Shown here: positions 63,122 through 64,000 of the stretch, piece by piece | Position numbering within the stretch: the first letter of the stretch is position 1 | How the letters are laid out: every line of letters starts with the position of its first letter | Program-made: the position numbers and the translations under genes | Notes under the pieces: generated by a model | Seen by the model: the letters and a program-made list of their open reading frames with translations, nothing else | Told to the model about the DNA's origin: nothing | The model's database searches: none | DNA from: Zavarzinella sp. | GTDB taxonomy: Bacteria; Planctomycetota; Planctomycetia; Gemmatales; Gemmataceae | Assembly: GCA_041399155.1 (NCBI GenBank) | Contig: JAWKTI010000001.1 | Location: 1 to 64,000, forward strand | Direction: 5' to 3' | DNA length: 64,000 nucleotides

Positions 63122-63182
63122 CTCAAATTTCAGAATATACCAAAACGTTCCACGTGGAACACTAACACCCGTTTGAATGTCG
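63122..63182. repeat. 61-bp repeat, copy 2, containing a parS-like palindrome
   Basis: Second copy of the repeat at 53744-53804, in the same orientation, also in a non-coding stretch. Differences are scattered single bases outside the palindrome, which is fully kept. Confidence 0.85.
63147..63160. promoter_or_regulatory. parS-like ParB binding site 2
   Basis: GTTCCACGTGGAAC, identical to the site at 53769-53782. Located downstream of the MFS gene and near the stop of the convergent thioredoxin-like gene. Confidence 0.7.
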
Positions 63183-63199
63183 GAGCTGATCCCGTGAAA

Positions 63200-63646
63200 T
63201 TATTCGCCGTCAAATGATGAGAGAAATTCTCTCGCATTGAAGTAGTATTGGTTCGGATCGTGTCCGCCCCCGATGATCGCAGCAGCGACAATCTGACCGT
63301 TTCGGCAAAATGCCGCCTCGCCCCATCCCGATGGTGCATTTACCACACCAAAGAGTTCCTTAAACTCTGGCAGCTGGTGGATGTCGGGGGAACCGTCAAC
63401 GTCCACCGCAACAACTTCGAGATCATCAACTCCCATGTCGTAGATGGCTTTGGTTAGTTTGGAAAATGCGCTCAATGACGGGCCACTCCAGAAAGCAACC
63501 AAGAAAAGAACGCCATTGTGGATGGATCGTACAATGTCGGCATCCGCATTGGCCACATACCGAATGGAGGACGCCGGAATCCGTGAGTATTTCTCAAGAA
63601 TGTGTAGACCGTTTGGGTTACCCGTCATTGCGATGCTCTCCGGCAT
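63200..63646 (-). CDS. Thioredoxin-fold protein without active-site cysteines
   Basis: 148 residues. The fold is indicated by GVLFLVAFWSGPSLSAFSKL (strand and helix of thioredoxin), LEVVAVDVDGSPDIHQLPEF, and a C-terminal AAFCRNGQIVAAAIIGG strand pair. The active-site W-C-G-P-C is W-S-G-P-S, so both redox cysteines are serine. A binding or structural role is more likely than disulfide exchange. Start ATG at 63646 (MPESIAMTGNPNG); a second Met seven codons on is possible. Its start overlaps the 3' end of the EF-Tu-like broken gene upstream, suggesting co-transcription. Confidence 0.7.
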   Translation of the reverse strand: MPESIAMTGNPNGLHILEKYSRIPASSIRYVANADADIVRSIHNGVLFLVAFWSGPSLSAFSKLTKAIYDMGVDDLEVVAVDVDGSPDIHQLPEFKELFGVVNAPSGWGEAAFCRNGQIVAAAIIGGGHDPNQYYFNAREFLSSFDGE

Positions 63647-63922
63647 ATCTTGGTCACTCGTCCAAATCCCACCGTCCTTTTACCTTCTCTAATCTCAAAT
63701 GGCATTCCAACGGTGATCTGTTTAGAGTGGACATCATCCCATTTTTCGAGAAGAAATCGGACCGATGCTCGCACCATCAGGAAAGTATTGAAAGCCATCG
63801 TAGTCTTGGCCACCGTAGTAGAACTGCCCTCGGTAGCCACTGGACACACCAGTCTTCCGGCCACCCTCTTGGGTGGTCAAATATCGGATTTCAGCTTCGA
63901 TCTCGTGAAATATAGCAGACAT
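63625..63922 (-). pseudogene. EF-Tu C-terminal-like protein, frameshifted
   Basis: Two overlapping frames make one small protein. The first, from ATG 63922, gives MSAIFHEIEAEIRYLTTQEG, GRKTGVSSGYRGQFYYGGQD and YDGFQYFPDG. The second frame then continues SVRFLLEKWDDVHSKQITVG and MPFEIREGKRTVGFGRVTKI. Both halves match the beta-barrel domain III of EF-Tu and the small stand-alone relatives of it in planctomycetes (EIEAEIxxL...EGGR, G-x-x-F-E-I-R-E-G-x-R-T-V-G). The junction is near 63765-63780, apparently with loss of a few residues. Role of the intact family unknown. Confidence 0.7.
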
Positions 63923-64000
63923 GGCAAATGATTTACTCTCCAATCACCTTGACCAGCACCCGCTTGGGATTCGATCTATTTGTTTATGACTGTTTGACCT

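Overview
The window reads as chromosomal DNA of a planctomycete, most likely of the Gemmatales. The evidence is a planctomycete-typical gene set: two secreted sulfatases, a Tat-exported DUF1501 protein, a TIGR03067-type secreted protein, a TIGR03960-type radical SAM protein, several Gfo/Idh/MocA oxidoreductases, LRR and Roco proteins, and many lone genes between long non-coding gaps. The assignment is inferred from gene content; no rRNA or marker phylogeny is present.

Layout. 1-9.2 kb is mostly core metabolism: the end of a coiled-coil gene, a bifunctional-nuclease-domain protein, isocitrate dehydrogenase, a Cys/Met-metabolism PLP enzyme, a broken gene, a secreted alpha/beta-hydrolase-like protein, trpC, and thrS with an insertion before catalytic motif 2. 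9.2-18.6 kb holds small secreted Tyr/Pro/Gly-rich proteins, an epimerase, a GC-rich LRR protein made of 72-bp DNA repeats, a glycosyltransferase, a sialidase, a methyltransferase and a haem-motif protein. 18.6-22.8 kb has a complete IS630-type element (24-bp perfect inverted repeats, TA duplication, -1 frameshift) beside a 978-residue LRR-Roc-COR-TIR protein. 23-26 kb has secreted or lipid-anchored proteins. 26.0-26.6 kb has a covarying hairpin repeat and a tRNA(CAU) gene split by a 234-nt group I intron. 26.9-31.8 kb is a treZ-treY pair.

32.4-38.4 kb is a plastic region: a 109-bp inverted-repeat element, a frameshifted ATP-grasp gene, and three tandem secreted paralogues with a nearly constant C-terminal PDZ-like domain and strongly diverged N-terminal parts. 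Between them lie copied fragments of the 3' end of the neighbouring dihydropteroate-synthase-like gene. 39.8-46.5 kb has a sulfatase, a radical SAM protein, an orphan antitoxin, tRNA-Arg(TCT), an iron-type alcohol dehydrogenase and an oxidoreductase.

46.6-51.0 kb is a defence locus: a three-gene ABC-3C/Lamassu-like operon (DUF4297/Cap4-type nuclease, middle component, zinc-hook SMC-like ATPase) directly followed by the 3' remnant of a type I restriction hsdR gene. It looks like replacement of one defence system by another. 52-64 kb has a DUF1501 protein and leuA behind what looks like a classical leucine leader-peptide attenuator. It continues with DUF4291 and PhyH proteins, a translationally coupled oxidoreductase/acyltransferase/sulfatase operon, a creatininase/MFS pair, and a broken EF-Tu-C-terminal-like gene. 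Two copies of a 61-bp repeat 9.4 kb apart each carry a perfect parS-like palindrome, which suggests a position in the origin-proximal partition region.

Limits: all calls come from reading sequence and translated frames. No database search, RNA folding program or alignment was run, so family names rest on recognised motifs and several hypothetical proteins remain unassigned.
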